Shown here piece by piece: positions 1-10,215 of a DNA stretch of 64,000 nucleotides (its first letter is position 1; each line of letters opens with the position of its first letter). Source of the stretch: Eleginops maclovinus (taxonomy: Eukaryota > Chordata > Actinopteri > Perciformes > Eleginopidae); assembly GCF_036324505.1 (NCBI RefSeq), contig NC_086370.1, positions 6,059,512-6,123,511 on the forward strand, given 5' to 3'. The notes beneath the pieces were generated by a model. The model worked only from the letters and a program-made list of their open reading frames with translations, did no database searches and was not told the DNA's origin. Position numbers and translations under genes: made by a program.

Positions 1-57
1 GAAAGATCCATGTGTTTGTTTTGCATAAACGTTTGTATTATTTGCTACATACAATAA

Positions 58-490
58 CTGGTGTAAAGTAACTAAGTACATTAACTCTTAAGTACTGTGC
101 TTAAGTACAATGTTGAGGTACTTGTACTTTACTTAAGTATTTCCATGTATTTCTACTTTGTACTTCTACTCCATTATATTTCAGAGGTAAATGGTGTACT
201 TTTGCTCCACTACATCTATTTAATACCTTGATTTACTTTACAGATTTTGATTAATGATGTGAAATATAATCAGCCCTTAAATCAGAATTTAGTTCCACCT
301 GGAGTCAATTCAGCAGCTACCCTGCAGTATAGGCCCTACAAAGGCATTACAAATATTTTGATGCTAATACTTTTGTACTTTTACTTGAGTAACATTTTGG
401 ACGTAGGACTTTTACCGTAACAGAGTATTCCTACATTCTGGTACTTCTACGTTTACTCAAGTACAAGATCTGAGTACGTATCCCACCTCT
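58..490. mobile_element. Degenerate hAT-like MITE (teleost AAGTAC-rich repeat)
   Basis: The left end reads like a decayed form of the terminus CAGTGGTGGAAAGTAACTAAG and the right end (TGAGTACGTATCCCACCTCT) like its inverse. The interior is full of ACTTAAGTA/AAGTAC words and carries a block around 365-420 (TTTTGTACTTTTACTTGAGT). I recognise this arrangement from memory as a very common teleost non-autonomous DNA transposon, usually placed with hAT elements. It has no coding capacity. No 8-bp target duplication is visible at the decayed ends, so the exact boundaries are uncertain by several bases. Confidence 0.6.
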
Positions 491-1613
491 AGACGTAATC
501 AGATTACTGTTACATTTCTAAAACAGTTGAGATTACTAGCAAGATAAACATGTTAAAAAACCTAAAAAGATCATCTAGTGTTTGTAGTAAAGGATCAGAT
601 GTTCTCTCTCCTCTGTCAGCTGTTCTGTTCTGTAGTAATACTTTAAGAGTGAATCTATACGTCTACTGCCTGAATCTGCTTTGTGGTTTTCTGTTTCTTT
701 GGTTCATTTGTTCAGTTTTTACTTCAGCAGGTGAACCTATATGTTCATCAAATAGTGTGTGTGAGATTAACTGTGTGTATTAAACTAAACGGAGCATTTT
801 CTGTCAGCTCAGATTTGATTTCTGCTTTTTTAAACTCTAGTATGTGCTCATGGGTTTCATTGTTGGTGTACAGGCTGCTGCCTGAATATGCTGAATGAAC
901 GGCTTGTTTTCCTATCAATCAAATCTCTGACTAAAGAACACATTTTATACTGAATGACATTGTTATGTTTTTCTTACATAATACACTTGCTTTCTCTTTC
1001 AAAGTAACCCTCCCAACCCTGGTTATGAGTTTCCGATCTCCTGCCCTAACCCCTTCACTCCTCTCAGTCTGTCTTCATATCATTGTCCTGTATCAGTGCA
1101 GTCTGTGTGTGTCTACCATCTGTTATAATCAGCCATGAATATTGCAGGGGCCCCGACACTTTAAACGGCTTATATACCCTATGGATGTTGACATGCATGG
1201 GAGAAGTCATGTGTGCCAGAGATGCACTCTGTGTGCGTTTTCAGTTGGCCCATTGATTTATAATTAACGCCGGGGTTAGTGCACCAGCACATACACAGCT
1301 GGCCTGCTCTCTGGGGTCACAGCAGTGTGTGTGTGTGTTTGTGCACAAAGTTATTTTAGTGTCCAAGAAGGAAGTTGAAATGTAGTGTGAATTATCTTCT
1401 CTAGGTGTGAGTGTGCATATGAGTGTATATATAATTTGCCCGCGCTAAGAAATTGAGCATATGTTCCATTTGAAATAGGGTTATCTCTGAGTGTGTCCAT
1501 ATTTTAAGTGAGTGTACATGAAGAAAAAGTAACCATGGTAACCCGTTCAAAGATTCCTGCAGACACTTCAGTCCCATCAAATGTATTGATTATGATGCCC
1601 ATGAGGATTACAT

Positions 1614-1615
<2 letters not shown>
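491..1615. other. No gene recognised; CNE-like block at about 1130-1300
   Basis: The two short overlapping open frames at 550-898 have no recognisable domain and low-complexity Leu/Ser/Cys-rich translations, so they are not called. The part around 1130-1300 (ATGAATATTGCAGGGGCCCC, then ATTGATTTATAATTAACGCC) has the mixed AT-core and GC-flank composition, with homeodomain-type TAAT cores, that vertebrate conserved noncoding elements often show. That is a weak compositional impression only. Confidence 0.25.

Positions 1616-1646
<31 letters not shown>
1616..1646. repeat. (AC)n microsatellite, 31 bp
   Basis: An uninterrupted AC dinucleotide run. It is the shortest AC array listed and the first from the left. 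Confidence 0.95.
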
Positions 1647-1647
<1 letters not shown>

Positions 1648-1854
1648 CTTTCAGTCATCTGCTAACACCACTAGGCTGTACTCTTGTAACCAGTTGCCTC
1701 CAAGAAAAAAGGTCTTTGAAGCATGGATCCAATTTTATGATTTTGATCAAATTCATTTTGTACGATATGATAATACTTTATTGTCAAGTCAAGTCTGAAA
1801 TGTGTTCATGCATCACAGCAGCTCTATACAACCTCAACAAGAACAAACATTAAA

Positions 1855-2258
1855 AATGACATATTATTCACATTTTCAGGTTCATATTTGTATTTAGTTT
1901 CTCTACTGTGACATGTCTCCATGCTTTAATGCTCAAAAAGCTCTTTATTTTTCTCATGCTGCCTGTGCTTCAGCACCTATTTTCACCGTCTGTCTGAAAC
2001 CAGATCCCAGTCTGCTCTGACTGGTTAGCTGGCCGGCTCTGTTCTGATTGGTCCACCACTTAGAGATGTCCCGCAGATATCCCACCCCTTAGCCTATCAC
2101 GTACAATGTTTTGGAGCGCTAGCTATTAGAGGCGGGAGTCTTATGTTGTGATGTCATTATGTTAGAGAAGAAAAACAAAGGAGTACACTGGAGGCGTTTC
2201 AGGCTGGCGGTGGGGGGTATGTAGGAGAGAAACTCCCTCTTGGGGGAACTTTAAGGGA
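1855..2258 (+). repeat. Family R copy A (dispersed short repeat)
   Basis: This shares long stretches with the other copies in the window: CATTTTCAGGTTCATATTTG at the left, then ACATGTCTCCATGCTTTAAT, AAAAAGCTCTTTATTTTTCT, GTCTGAAACCAGA, a CTGATTGG-type CCAAT box pair, GTGATGTCATTATGTTA and GAGAGAAACTCCCTCT. The last third present in copies E and F (GGGATTTTAGCCTTTGCAGA) is missing. No coding capacity is seen. The family looks like a non-autonomous DNA transposon (see copies C, F and G for the ends). Confidence 0.75.
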
Positions 2259-3656
2259 ACATACATCTCATTAGACACAATATTTATAAGACCTTTAACA
2301 TAAATTTGACCTGGGACTTCTTTCTGTATTTAATTTGAGGATCAACAAAAGTGTTTCAGTCTTACTTTGGGACCCTATTCTATATCTCTGATTTGATGTT
2401 AGCATTTCATACACTGATCAGGTCATGGTTGGGTTCAGAGGTAATCTTGTATGTCAGCCTAAATATGTTTTTTTGGTATGACTCATAAAGTTACCCTTAC
2501 GGTTGATCTACAATCTTTGATCAGATTTTCATTTGGTGGAGCAGTTTTGACCTAAAAGCAGCGGACAAACATTACGGTAGAACTATCACAAACTTGAATG
2601 TGTCTACTCCCCCAAAAGACGGTGGAGAAATGACATTCTTGTTTTGTCTTTTATAGAAATATTCAATGTGGTCGTTCTAGGATAGAAGATCTTTACACTC
2701 AAATATGTATATGACAGTACCTGCTTGATTTTCTTTCAGTATGGATGACAATAGGGACTTCCATCGTACAATTTTCCAAGGCCTTGTTTGCCAAACAGTT
2801 TCAAATTGATAATCTGCAGGGTTACATTTATCAAACTAAACTTTACAGTCTTTCCATCAACTTTTAGGAATGTGCTGTATTAATGCCAAAGAAGAAAGCA
2901 GCGACTCTATTCTAAGGCTTATGTTGAACACCTTTTATTGTTGTAATATTGCAATTCAATACAATTGCACTTCTATAAGGTTATTTAAAAACTGTACATG
3001 GAAATTACATTTCTATTATGCCTGGAAACATCTTCTCAAGATCTTTTGCAGAACTTCGACACCAGAGCATGTATCATAAGTGCCTACTCTGATTAGGATT
3101 ATGCAACAAAAGAATGTAGGTAAAGATTGCTGTTGTGTTTAAACATTTAATACATGTTTTTTGACTGAGAACATTTTACCTTATCGACTTTTAACACACG
3201 ATGCATTACTTTTGCGTTGAGACCTTTGTGAATTGCTTTGGTTGTATGTAAACGGTTGTTTCATTAGATCCCTGATGCTTGTTCAATATAAAAACATTAT
3301 AATATTTCTTTATTTGGAGTCACATAATATTGATATTATGCTTTACTCATTTAGTACGGTGGCCGAAAGCTGCGAACGTGCTACATAAAACACTTACATT
3401 AAACCCAAAACACTTTCATAAGGAGAAACTTGCTGCACTTTCAAAAACGATTCAAATATAAATGTGACCAAACAGATTCAATGAAAAAACATCTTCACCA
3501 TCTTGAAAAGACATGCACATCATTTAGAAAACATTCATTAATTCATTCATTTTTTTTATTTACAATGTTTGTATTTGCAGTGTTTTGTTTATGCAGCACT
3601 TTAAATACAGTTGGTGAACATGTGTCTTTGGTGTGGCACATTTGCTTGGTTACGCG
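2259..3656. other. No gene or repeat recognised
   Basis: AT-rich single-copy-looking sequence. Short open frames at 2870-3079 and 3430-3726 have no domain, no convincing splice context and biased low-complexity translations. Confidence 0.4.
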
Positions 3657-3871
3657 CCCCCTCCCCTTTGTTTTAAAAAAAAATATATATCTATTTTTGG
3701 GGGCTTTTTGCCTTTTAATTGGATAGGACAGTGGAGAGTGACAGGAGAGTGGGAGAGAGAGTCGGGGTGGGATCCGGAAAGGACCACCGGTCGGGAATCG
3801 AACCCGGGTCGCCGGCGTACGGTGCAGGTGCCCCAGCCAGTTACGCCACGGCCAGGGCCCCCCTCCCCTTT
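3657..3871 (-). mobile_element. tRNA-derived SINE with 13-bp target duplication
   Basis: The element body is 3670-3858, read on the minus strand. From 3858 it starts with a tRNA-like head: a G-rich A-box region (GTGGCGTAACTGGCTGGGGC) and a B-box GGTTCGATTCC. A body resembling CTCTCCCACTCTCCTGTCAC follows, then a tail with AGGCAAAAAGCCCCC and an A/T-rich 3' end. Flanking copies of CCCCCTCCCCTTT at 3657-3669 and 3859-3871 are a perfect 13-bp target site duplication. The arrangement matches the common teleost tRNA SINE (from memory). The head would carry the internal Pol III promoter. It is not a functional tRNA gene. Confidence 0.85.
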
Positions 3872-4286
3872 TTTGATCTCTTTCATTTGCGCAGGTGGAC
3901 ATGATCTGCTCCTGGCTCCGCCCCTGCTCAGGCGTCCCTAATCTCACTTAATCAGCACATAAAAGGAAGGCTGGAGGTGAAGGAGTAGCTTTGGACACTC
4001 TGCTGCCGCATGCTGTAGCAGCCGTACTCTTTGTTAGAAAGTACTGCTTTATTCTGTTATTTCTTTAGGTTTGGTTTGTAGTATGGTGGACCTTGTAGCC
4101 CAGTTTTTGAGGCTTTCTTTCTGAGTTCAGTTTTGCATTTCTTTTAGTTTAAGGGGGAGTTCTGGGTCTTTTTGTTCTTTTTGGCCAGTCCTCGAGACTT
4201 GTCCCATTTCAGTTATTGTGCTTTACGAGTGTTCAATGAACTCATGTGGTTTTTGTAAACTCTATAGGGTTTGGTGTCTTAAATAT
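3872..4286. other. Unassigned; TATA-like motif
   Basis: This stretch contains a TATA-like ACATAAAAGGAAGG at about 3957 downstream of a GC-rich box (GGCTCCGCCCCTGC, about 3913), so it has a promoter- or LTR-U3-like look. No terminal TG..CA pair, primer-binding site or linked coding sequence was found, so no LTR is claimed. Confidence 0.2.
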
Positions 4287-4448
4287 ATGTTGTTGTTTTT
4301 TTGGTTTTTTAAAGTTATTTTGGGGGGCTTTTTGCCTTTATTCGGGTTGGACAGTAGAGAGTGACAGTAAAGTGGGAGAGATAGTCGAATGGGATCCGGA
4401 AAAGGCCACGGGTTGGGAATCGAAACCGGCCCGTCAAATGTTGTTGTT
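4287..4448 (-). mobile_element. 5'-truncated copy of the same tRNA SINE
   Basis: The body at 4298-4437 matches the SINE at 3670-3858 (GGGGGGCTTTTTGCCTTTAT, GGACAGTAGAGAGTGACAG, GTGGGAGAGA, GGGATCCGGAAAAG, GGGAATCGAAACC). It stops inside the tRNA-like head, so the A-box half is missing. Perfect 11-bp duplications ATGTTGTTGTT at 4287-4297 and 4438-4448 show that the truncated form itself was inserted. Both SINE copies point the same way and lie about 430 bp apart. Confidence 0.85.
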
Positions 4449-4758
4449 ATGCTGTTGGCCGTAACACAAGGATGGGCAACCATAATTAAGAGATCAAAAT
4501 CCAACGAGGTAACCAACAAACAATTAATAAATAAAAAATGAAAACCAAATAAAAACTTTGGAGAAAAAAACTCTAAATAATACAAAGGAGTTATTTTCTG
4601 TTTACAGAAAAGAAAACTCTTCAGGGATAGACACACAATCGAACAAAGGATGGCCATCTCTGGAATATGTGTTGTTTCCAGGTTTCTTAAATTGGTTTCC
4701 ATATTAATAAGGCAATAAAGTTTTGCCTTCATGTTATCCTTCATGGGAATATGCAAAC

Positions 4759-4762
<4 letters not shown>
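4449..4762. other. No gene recognised
   Basis: AT-rich sequence between a SINE and a microsatellite. The minus-strand 192-residue open frame running through here is made of SINE, unique AT-rich sequence and a Cys-Val dinucleotide translation, so it is rejected as a gene. Confidence 0.4.

Positions 4763-4842
<80 letters not shown>
4763..4842. repeat. (AC)n microsatellite, 80 bp
   Basis: A pure AC run of 40 units with no interruption. Confidence 0.97.
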
Positions 4843-4844
<2 letters not shown>

Positions 4845-5458
4845 ATAGTTAAGTGGAATTTCGTCTCAAAGCACTAGCAACTAAATGCAATCTCGACCAT
4901 GTAAGGTCCTTTTCAAACCGGGTAGCTTGAACCGTGGGTCACGTGTGCCGGAACCTATTTTTGTGTTCTGTTTATGTTTTCACTGTTGTGGTTGTTGTTA
5001 TGTGTACTTACAGTACATGCTTTGTTTATGCTTGTGCACACACCCTTCCGGTAGTTCAGGGTTCCCTGTTCTTTACAAAACACTATTCAGGTGACCAATG
5101 TCTTCCTGTTCAATGGCAGAATAATAGCAGTGTGACTCTGACTCCTGACAGCTTAAAGTCAAGAAGGAACCCTCCTCCTCCATTATGTTGAAAAACACAT
5201 CACCAACTTCAACAGAAATTTAAGAAAGAGTTTGAACCATCTTCACCTCTTAATTTTGCGAACAAACAAAGCAAAGTTACTCAAGGCCATGAGGGGTAAA
5301 AGAAATGCTTCTTCCACAACACAAGCACAGTCTTATACTGCTGCCTTATGGGTGACAATCTAGCTGTTTGCATTGTTCAATAGGACGCCCTTAAGGAGTT
5401 CTTTCAATATGTTTTAGGAGAGCCAGTTATTTCAATAAACTGTGAATTGTGCCATAAA
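4843..5458. other. No gene recognised
   Basis: No domain, RNA gene or clear repeat seen. Short overlapping open frames at 4885-5191 have no recognisable content. Confidence 0.35.
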
Positions 5459-5536
5459 TTGGGAGAGAAACTCCCAATGGCGTTAACTTTGGGATTTTAG
5501 CCTTTGCAGACTATTTACATTCCGGGAAAGGGGATT
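5459..5536 (+). repeat. Family R fragment (copy H)
   Basis: Only the 3' third of family R is present: GGGAGAGAAACTCCC, then TTTGGGATTTTAGCCTTTGC, AGACTATTTACAT and GGGAAAGGGGATTTAAG. It is a truncated remnant. Confidence 0.6.
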
Positions 5537-7402
5537 TAAGAACCCAGTTCTTTCAATACAAGATAAGTTGGGTTTGGTTAGGTCATGTTTCCTCCACTTG
5601 GCCCAAAAGTGGATATCTGGATGTGCCGTCATACTGTTAACATACAGTGCTCCATTAAAGGCAACCAAGGCAAAGAGCATACACTTGGTTTAGACCAACA
5701 ATCTCAATGATCAGATTAAACTCTAGTAATTGGCCAAACTGCCTTCAACTTTATCTTGATTAACATGGCTGGCTCAGTTTTCCGACCACCATCACAGTAT
5801 AACTCGTTCTACTAAACTTAGCAATAGTCAGGAGCTTGAGAAAGTGTCTATGTACCAAAGTGCTTTCGCAACTTTGTTTAGTTTGAGAATAATGTGTTGA
5901 TCCTGTAAATATTCATCAGATGTTAGGGTCTCAGAAGAACAATTTCCAATTTGCTCCACCAATATAAATAACTGCTATGGTTTTTACCTGCAACATAACT
6001 GAGGAAAAGTTTAAGATAAATGGTTCTAGAACTAGTAAACATTTACCGGAGAGAGTGAAGAGTTTCACAAATGACATGAATAATGGAAAGGTATTGTGAG
6101 TATACAAATGTTTGTGTGTCCGTAGCCAGCTCCTGCAGAGTGCATGAACTGCCTGGTGACAGCAAAAAAACACTATTGTAGCCTCTCTATTACTCAACAA
6201 GACACACAAACACACACATACACTCACACACAGAAGCCCAGCATGACCACTTAATCCGTCTCAGTCCTCACTCTCCACCCTACACCGCTCTGCACTCACT
6301 GTTTGCCCTCACTACCTCTTCTCCGCCCCCACTTCTTTTCTTCTCCTTATCGCTCTCATTCTCTCTCCCCCCCTTCTTTTTTGACGCCCACCTCCTCCAC
6401 TTTCTTTGACCTGTCATCTCACCATCTGATCTCATCTGCTACTTCTTATAAGGTCAGCTCTCCACTCTCCATTGCTGTATTTTATTCTTAGAGAGCAAGG
6501 GCAGCAAGAGGCCCTCTCTTTTTGATTCTTCTCTTTATCAGGAGGTGAAGGCCCTGGGTATGTGAGGTGACACACTGGATTAAGAGGTCGCATTCAGTTT
6601 AGATGCAAGGTCATCCATGGGGGTCCTCAGGGGGCCGCTTTGTGGATTGTCCACCACTGATCTGTCATGGCCAAGCAAAACAAATTTCAAGGCCCTTTTG
6701 ATACAACCCAACTCTTTCCACAGGCGACAACAACATTCATGCAAGTGTTTTAATAGGGTCATCTGGAGTTCTGGAAGACACTTTGTTGACGTCATCGGAC
6801 AGTGTTACCATTGTCCACCTTTTAAGAAGAACTTTCAAAACTCCGAACAGAAATAACTTGCGAGGTCCTGTGTAAACACAAGCATGTCTTTCAATGGAAA
6901 ACATCAAGTATAATCCAATAAAGCAAAAGCTCAGGAATATACAGGATTTTCAAAACAGGATGTATATAAAAAGGCCAGATCTTCCTTACAAAAATGAAGG
7001 ACAAGACAGACCACACTGTGCTTCTGTGCAACTTGTCGGGTTGATGATGTAGTGGGACGACCTACCCAAACTTTTGTTCAGTTGTTGAATAGATAGTACG
7101 TTTATTGACACAATGGTTTATGGATTATTCCGAAATGTGGGACTTCCACAGAAAACCACAGTCAAGGTCTTCATTATCCCAACCCTTTGGCCCCTTCACT
7201 AAAGGCACATAGTAGAGTCACAATGGATTCATTGAACTCCAGATTGAAATTATTGTGGTCCATAAGAACAGACCCCAATAGAGACAGACTAATATGACTG
7301 GAAGCATTATGATGCTCACACCATTTGAACACAAACCAGATACAATGGGACCCATTCTGGACCTTTATTGGATTTAATACATTTTGGTTAATGTTATAAT
7401 TA
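5537..7402. other. No gene recognised; pyrimidine-rich tract 6240-6410
   Basis: The plus strand at about 6240-6410 is strongly C/T-biased (CTCTCTCCCCCCCTTC and similar). The rest is AT-rich with no recognised gene. Overlapping frames on both strands at 6580-6856 show no domain. Confidence 0.35.
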
Positions 7403-7403
7403 C

Positions 7404-7775
7404 ACTACCAGGCCCAAAAAAAGGTCACACACTCTAATATTCGTTGGACCATCTTTAGCTTTGATTACGGCACACATTCGCTGTGGCATCGTTTCCACGA
7501 GCTCCTGCAATGTCACAACATTTATTTCTGTCTTGTATTGATGACGGGAGATTCGGACCACTGCGCAAAGTCTTCTCCAGCACATCCCAAAGATGCTCAA
7601 TTGGGTTCAGGTCTGGACTCTGTGGGGGCCAATCCATGTGTGAAAATGATGTCTCATGCTCCCTGAACTACTCTTTCACAATTTGAGCTCGATGGATCCT
7701 GGCATTGTCATCTTGGAACATGCACATGCCATCAGGGAAGAAAAAATCCATTGATGGAATAACCTGGTCATTCAG
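7404..7775 (-). pseudogene. Tc1-like transposase C-terminal fragment (outer element)
   Basis: The minus strand encodes [18 protein letters not shown], the second catalytic Asp region of Tc1 transposases, and [20 protein letters not shown], which carries the catalytic Glu in the PIE motif. The two motifs lie in different frames (open frames 7668-7877 and 7455-7637), so at least one frameshift separates them. The upstream continuation (about 9336-9430, minus strand) reads like the SAMIWGC segment that precedes this region in the family. The transposase is split by a Tc1 insertion at a TA inside a Tyr codon. The N-terminal DNA-binding domain and first catalytic Asp are absent, so this is dead. 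Confidence 0.8.
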
Positions 7776-8100
7776 TACAGTGCTCAGCGTAAATGAGTAC
7801 ACCCCCTTCGTAAAGTCACATTTTAAACAATTTGTCAATGAACACAAAAACAATTTTCGAAATGTTGACAAGACCAAGTTGTATATAACATCTGTTTAAC
7901 TTATAACATGAAAGTAAGGTTAATAATATATCTTAGATTACACATGTTTCAGTTTTACTCAAATAAGGCGATGCAAAAATGACTACAGCCCACTGAAAGT
8001 CTCTGGAGCAGAGCTACATTTTAGACTACAAATGTGTAATTTATCAATAATCAAACAAAGCTGAGTCTAATGATTCCTTACACAGGCGTCCAGCAGCCAA

Positions 8101-8313
8101 TTGACTATAAAAGGGTGTAAAGAAAACCCCTTCCCATGTTGTGTTGTTAGCAATGGCACAACATGGAAGAGAAAGAAAATCATTTCTTTACACCGCAAAG
8201 GTGAAGGCTACAGGAAGATCAGCAAAGCTTTACTTATCAGTCAGAGTACTGTAGCAAAAGTGTACAAACACTTTAAAAAGATGGAACTGCAACCATCTCA
8301 CAGAGACATCTAG
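8101..8313 (+). pseudogene. Tc1 transposase N-terminal (HTH) part, out of frame
   Basis: The translation KIISLHRKGEGYRKISKALL followed by ISQSTVAKVYKHFKK is the paired-like helix-turn-helix DNA-binding region of Tc1 transposases. The frame hits a stop (HRDI then TAG) near 8313. The continuation GRPRKSTPRQERLL sits in another frame, and its own start codon at 8355 lies inside the protein. One frameshift near 8300 therefore separates DNA-binding and catalytic domains. A likely native start is the ATG near 8155. The N-terminal residues before the HTH look altered. Confidence 0.8.
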
Positions 8314-8354
8314 GTCGTCCACGGAAGTCAACACCTCGACAGGAGCGTCTTCTG

Positions 8355-9161
8355 ATGAGAAGGGTCGAAGAAAATCGGCATGCAAGTTCACTGCAGTTAT
8401 CTAAGGAAGTAGAAAGCCAAACTGGGGTGACTATTTCCCATGACACAATACGGCATGCACTGCACACCGTATTGCATGGGTGCCGTCCCCAAAGGAAGCC
8501 TCTCCTAAAGCCCAGGCACAAAAAAGCCCGCCTAGAGTTTTCCAGGGCCCATGCTGACAAAGATGAAGACTACTGGGACTCTATACTCTGGAGTGATGAG
8601 ACCAAGATAAATGGTTTTGGAACTGATGGCTTCAAAACTGTATGGTGTCGCAAAGGTGAGGAATACAAAGTAAAATGCATGGTGCCTACAGTGAGACATG
8701 GGGTGGTAGTGTCCTTATGTGGGGTTCACATGAGTGCTGCTGGTGTCGGGGAGCTGCGTTTCATTGATGACATGAAGTCACAGATGCACTGCTCTATACT
8801 GAAAGAGAAGATGCTACCATCACTCCGTGCCCTTGGTCGTTGTGCACTTTTCCAACATGACAATGATCCTAAACACACAACTAAGGCCACTGTTGGACTT
8901 CTGAAGAACAACAGGGTGAAAGTGATTCAGTGGCCAAGTATGTCTCCTGATCTGAACCCAATTGAACTCCTATGGGGAATTCTGAAGAGACAAGTTGAGC
9001 ATCACTTTCCATCCAGCATCCAGTCTCTAAAAGAGGTAATTCTTGAAGAATGGAAAAGGATTGATGTAGCAAAATGTTTCCAACGTGTGGCGGCCAAACA
9101 AAGAACTAGATGTAGTAGTTTTTGTTGTGGGGTGTACTCATTTTTGCATCGCCTTATTTGA
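8355..9161 (+). pseudogene. Tc1-like transposase catalytic domain (DD34E), 268-codon open frame
   Basis: This frame carries the whole cut-and-paste catalytic core. The first Asp is in WSDET (codon 8595), the second in QHDNDPKH (codon 8859), and the Glu in [12 protein letters not shown] (codon 8964). The spacing between the second Asp and the Glu is 34 residues, the DD34E signature of Tc1. Before the core lies the second part of the DNA-binding region (GRPRKSTPRQERLL onward). The C-terminus is unusual: after IDVAKCFQRVAAKQ the frame runs into the right inverted repeat and ends at 9161 with translated repeat sequence, suggesting a second small indel near the end. Together with the frameshift near 8300, the copy is not expected to make active transposase, although the catalytic residues remain. 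Confidence 0.85.
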
Positions 9162-9467
9162 GTAAAACTGAAAAATGTGTAATCTAAGTTATATTATTAA
9201 CCTAACTCTCATGTTAGAAGTTAAACAGATGTTATATAAAACTTGGTGTTATCAACATTTTGGAAATTGATTTTGTGATATTGTTTAAAATGTTACTTTT
9301 CAAATTGGGTGTACTCATTTACGCTGAGCACTGTATATTCAGGTAGTCAGCTGACCTCATTCTTTGGGCACATAACGTTGCTGAACCTAGACCAGACCAA
9401 CTGCAGCAACCCCAGATCATAGCACTGCCCCCACAGGCTTGTGACCTTTTTTTTTGGCTGGGCAGTG

Positions 9468-10085
9468 TAGTTCCATATCTCTAGAGACTAAGAAAACCTT
9501 AACTGTTAACAAATAAACATTGCTGGGATGCTCTTGGAGTTGTTTCTCTTGGTTTGAATACACTTCTATTCCTTTAAATGTACGGCATCAATCTACAGTG
9601 AGTTGAAAAGACACGTTAATTTGCAAAACTTTCTTCTTTCTTCTTCACAAGTTGTTTCTCCTTTTTTTTAAACTCCTGACTGTCTATATGGTATAAACAT
9701 GATACCTGCAATGATGAGTCAAGAACCTCAGTTCCCTCAGAACCTCAGTCTCTTAAGCACCATAGAATAAAATATCTCAATTTGTTTCAAAGCAGGCGTG
9801 TCACATGATGCAACCAATTAGGGTTCTCTACATTTTCCCAGGTCAAGTTGGTTGTTATTCTAAAGTGGAATCAATGTAGGTCTAAAAGCAACAACATCTC
9901 AGCCCAGCAGCAAAGGATCTCACTCTAGAATATATTTTATACAACACTTTTCCAGCCTTGTGACCCCCTCAAACACATTTCCATACACAAGTCTGCATTC
10001 ACCAATTGACTCGATTTCATAAAGAGGCCAAAGTTGCCATACAAGGTTCCACCTGCTTAGGGAAACTAACATTTACAAAACATTG
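9468..10085. other. No gene recognised
   Basis: AT-rich sequence with no recognisable repeat or coding content. Confidence 0.35.
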
Positions 10086-10215
10086 GACGTGCCACTGGGA
10101 GCAATTTGTGGCTTTGCCCAAGGACACATTGACATGTTGACTACAGGGGCTGGGGTTTGAACCACTGACCTTCTAACTGGAGGATGAGCCTCTACTTCTT
10201 GGACAACAGTCGGCA
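10086..10215 (-). repeat. Fragment of a teleost dispersed repeat (same family as 39184-39425)
   Basis: The minus strand reads ACATGTCAATGTGTCCTTGG followed by GCAAAGCCACAAATTGCTCC. This matches ACATGTCGATGTATCCTTGG and the following GCAAGATACTTAACCCCGAG of the insertion at 39184-39425. The flanking GGGGTTTGAACCACTGACCT is B-box-like and suggests a tRNA-related head. It is a decayed partial copy. Confidence 0.55.

Larger units (their letters stand above)
7778..9333 (+). mobile_element. Inner Tc1-like transposon with about 200-bp inverted repeats
   Basis: The element starts CAGTGCTCAGCGTAAATGAG and ends with the inverse, CTCATTTACGCTGAGCACTG. It is flanked by TA at 7776-7777 and 9334-9335. The inverted repeats extend inward imperfectly to about 7983 and 9138, where AAATAAGGCGATGCAAAAAT on the left faces its complement on the right. 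Total length is 1556 bp, typical for Tc1. It inserted into the outer Tc1-like transposase fragment. Confidence 0.93.
7403..9467 (-). mobile_element. Outer Tc1-like element, internally deleted, split by a second Tc1
   Basis: The left terminus CACTACCAGGCCC (7403) and right terminus GGCTGGGCAGTG (ending 9467) are near-perfect inverted repeats, each followed inward by an A/T run and GGTCACA/TGTGACC. They are flanked by TA at 7401-7402 and 9468-9469, the standard Tc1/mariner target duplication. About 510 bp of its own sequence survives, on either side of the inserted element at 7778-9333. The transposase reads on the minus strand and lacks its N-terminal half, so the right terminus joins directly to the central DDE region. 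Confidence 0.85.

Noticed and set aside
3785..3858. Possible tRNA gene (A-box and B-box on the minus strand)
   Set aside because: It is the head of a SINE with a SINE body, tail and target duplications; the cloverleaf does not close properly.
3895..4240. Possible LTR with TATA-like and GC-box motifs
   Set aside because: No terminal TG/CA pair, second LTR, primer-binding site or gag/pol sequence nearby.
4262..4840. 192-residue minus-strand open frame
   Set aside because: Composed of a Cys-Val dinucleotide translation, unique AT-rich sequence and a SINE.
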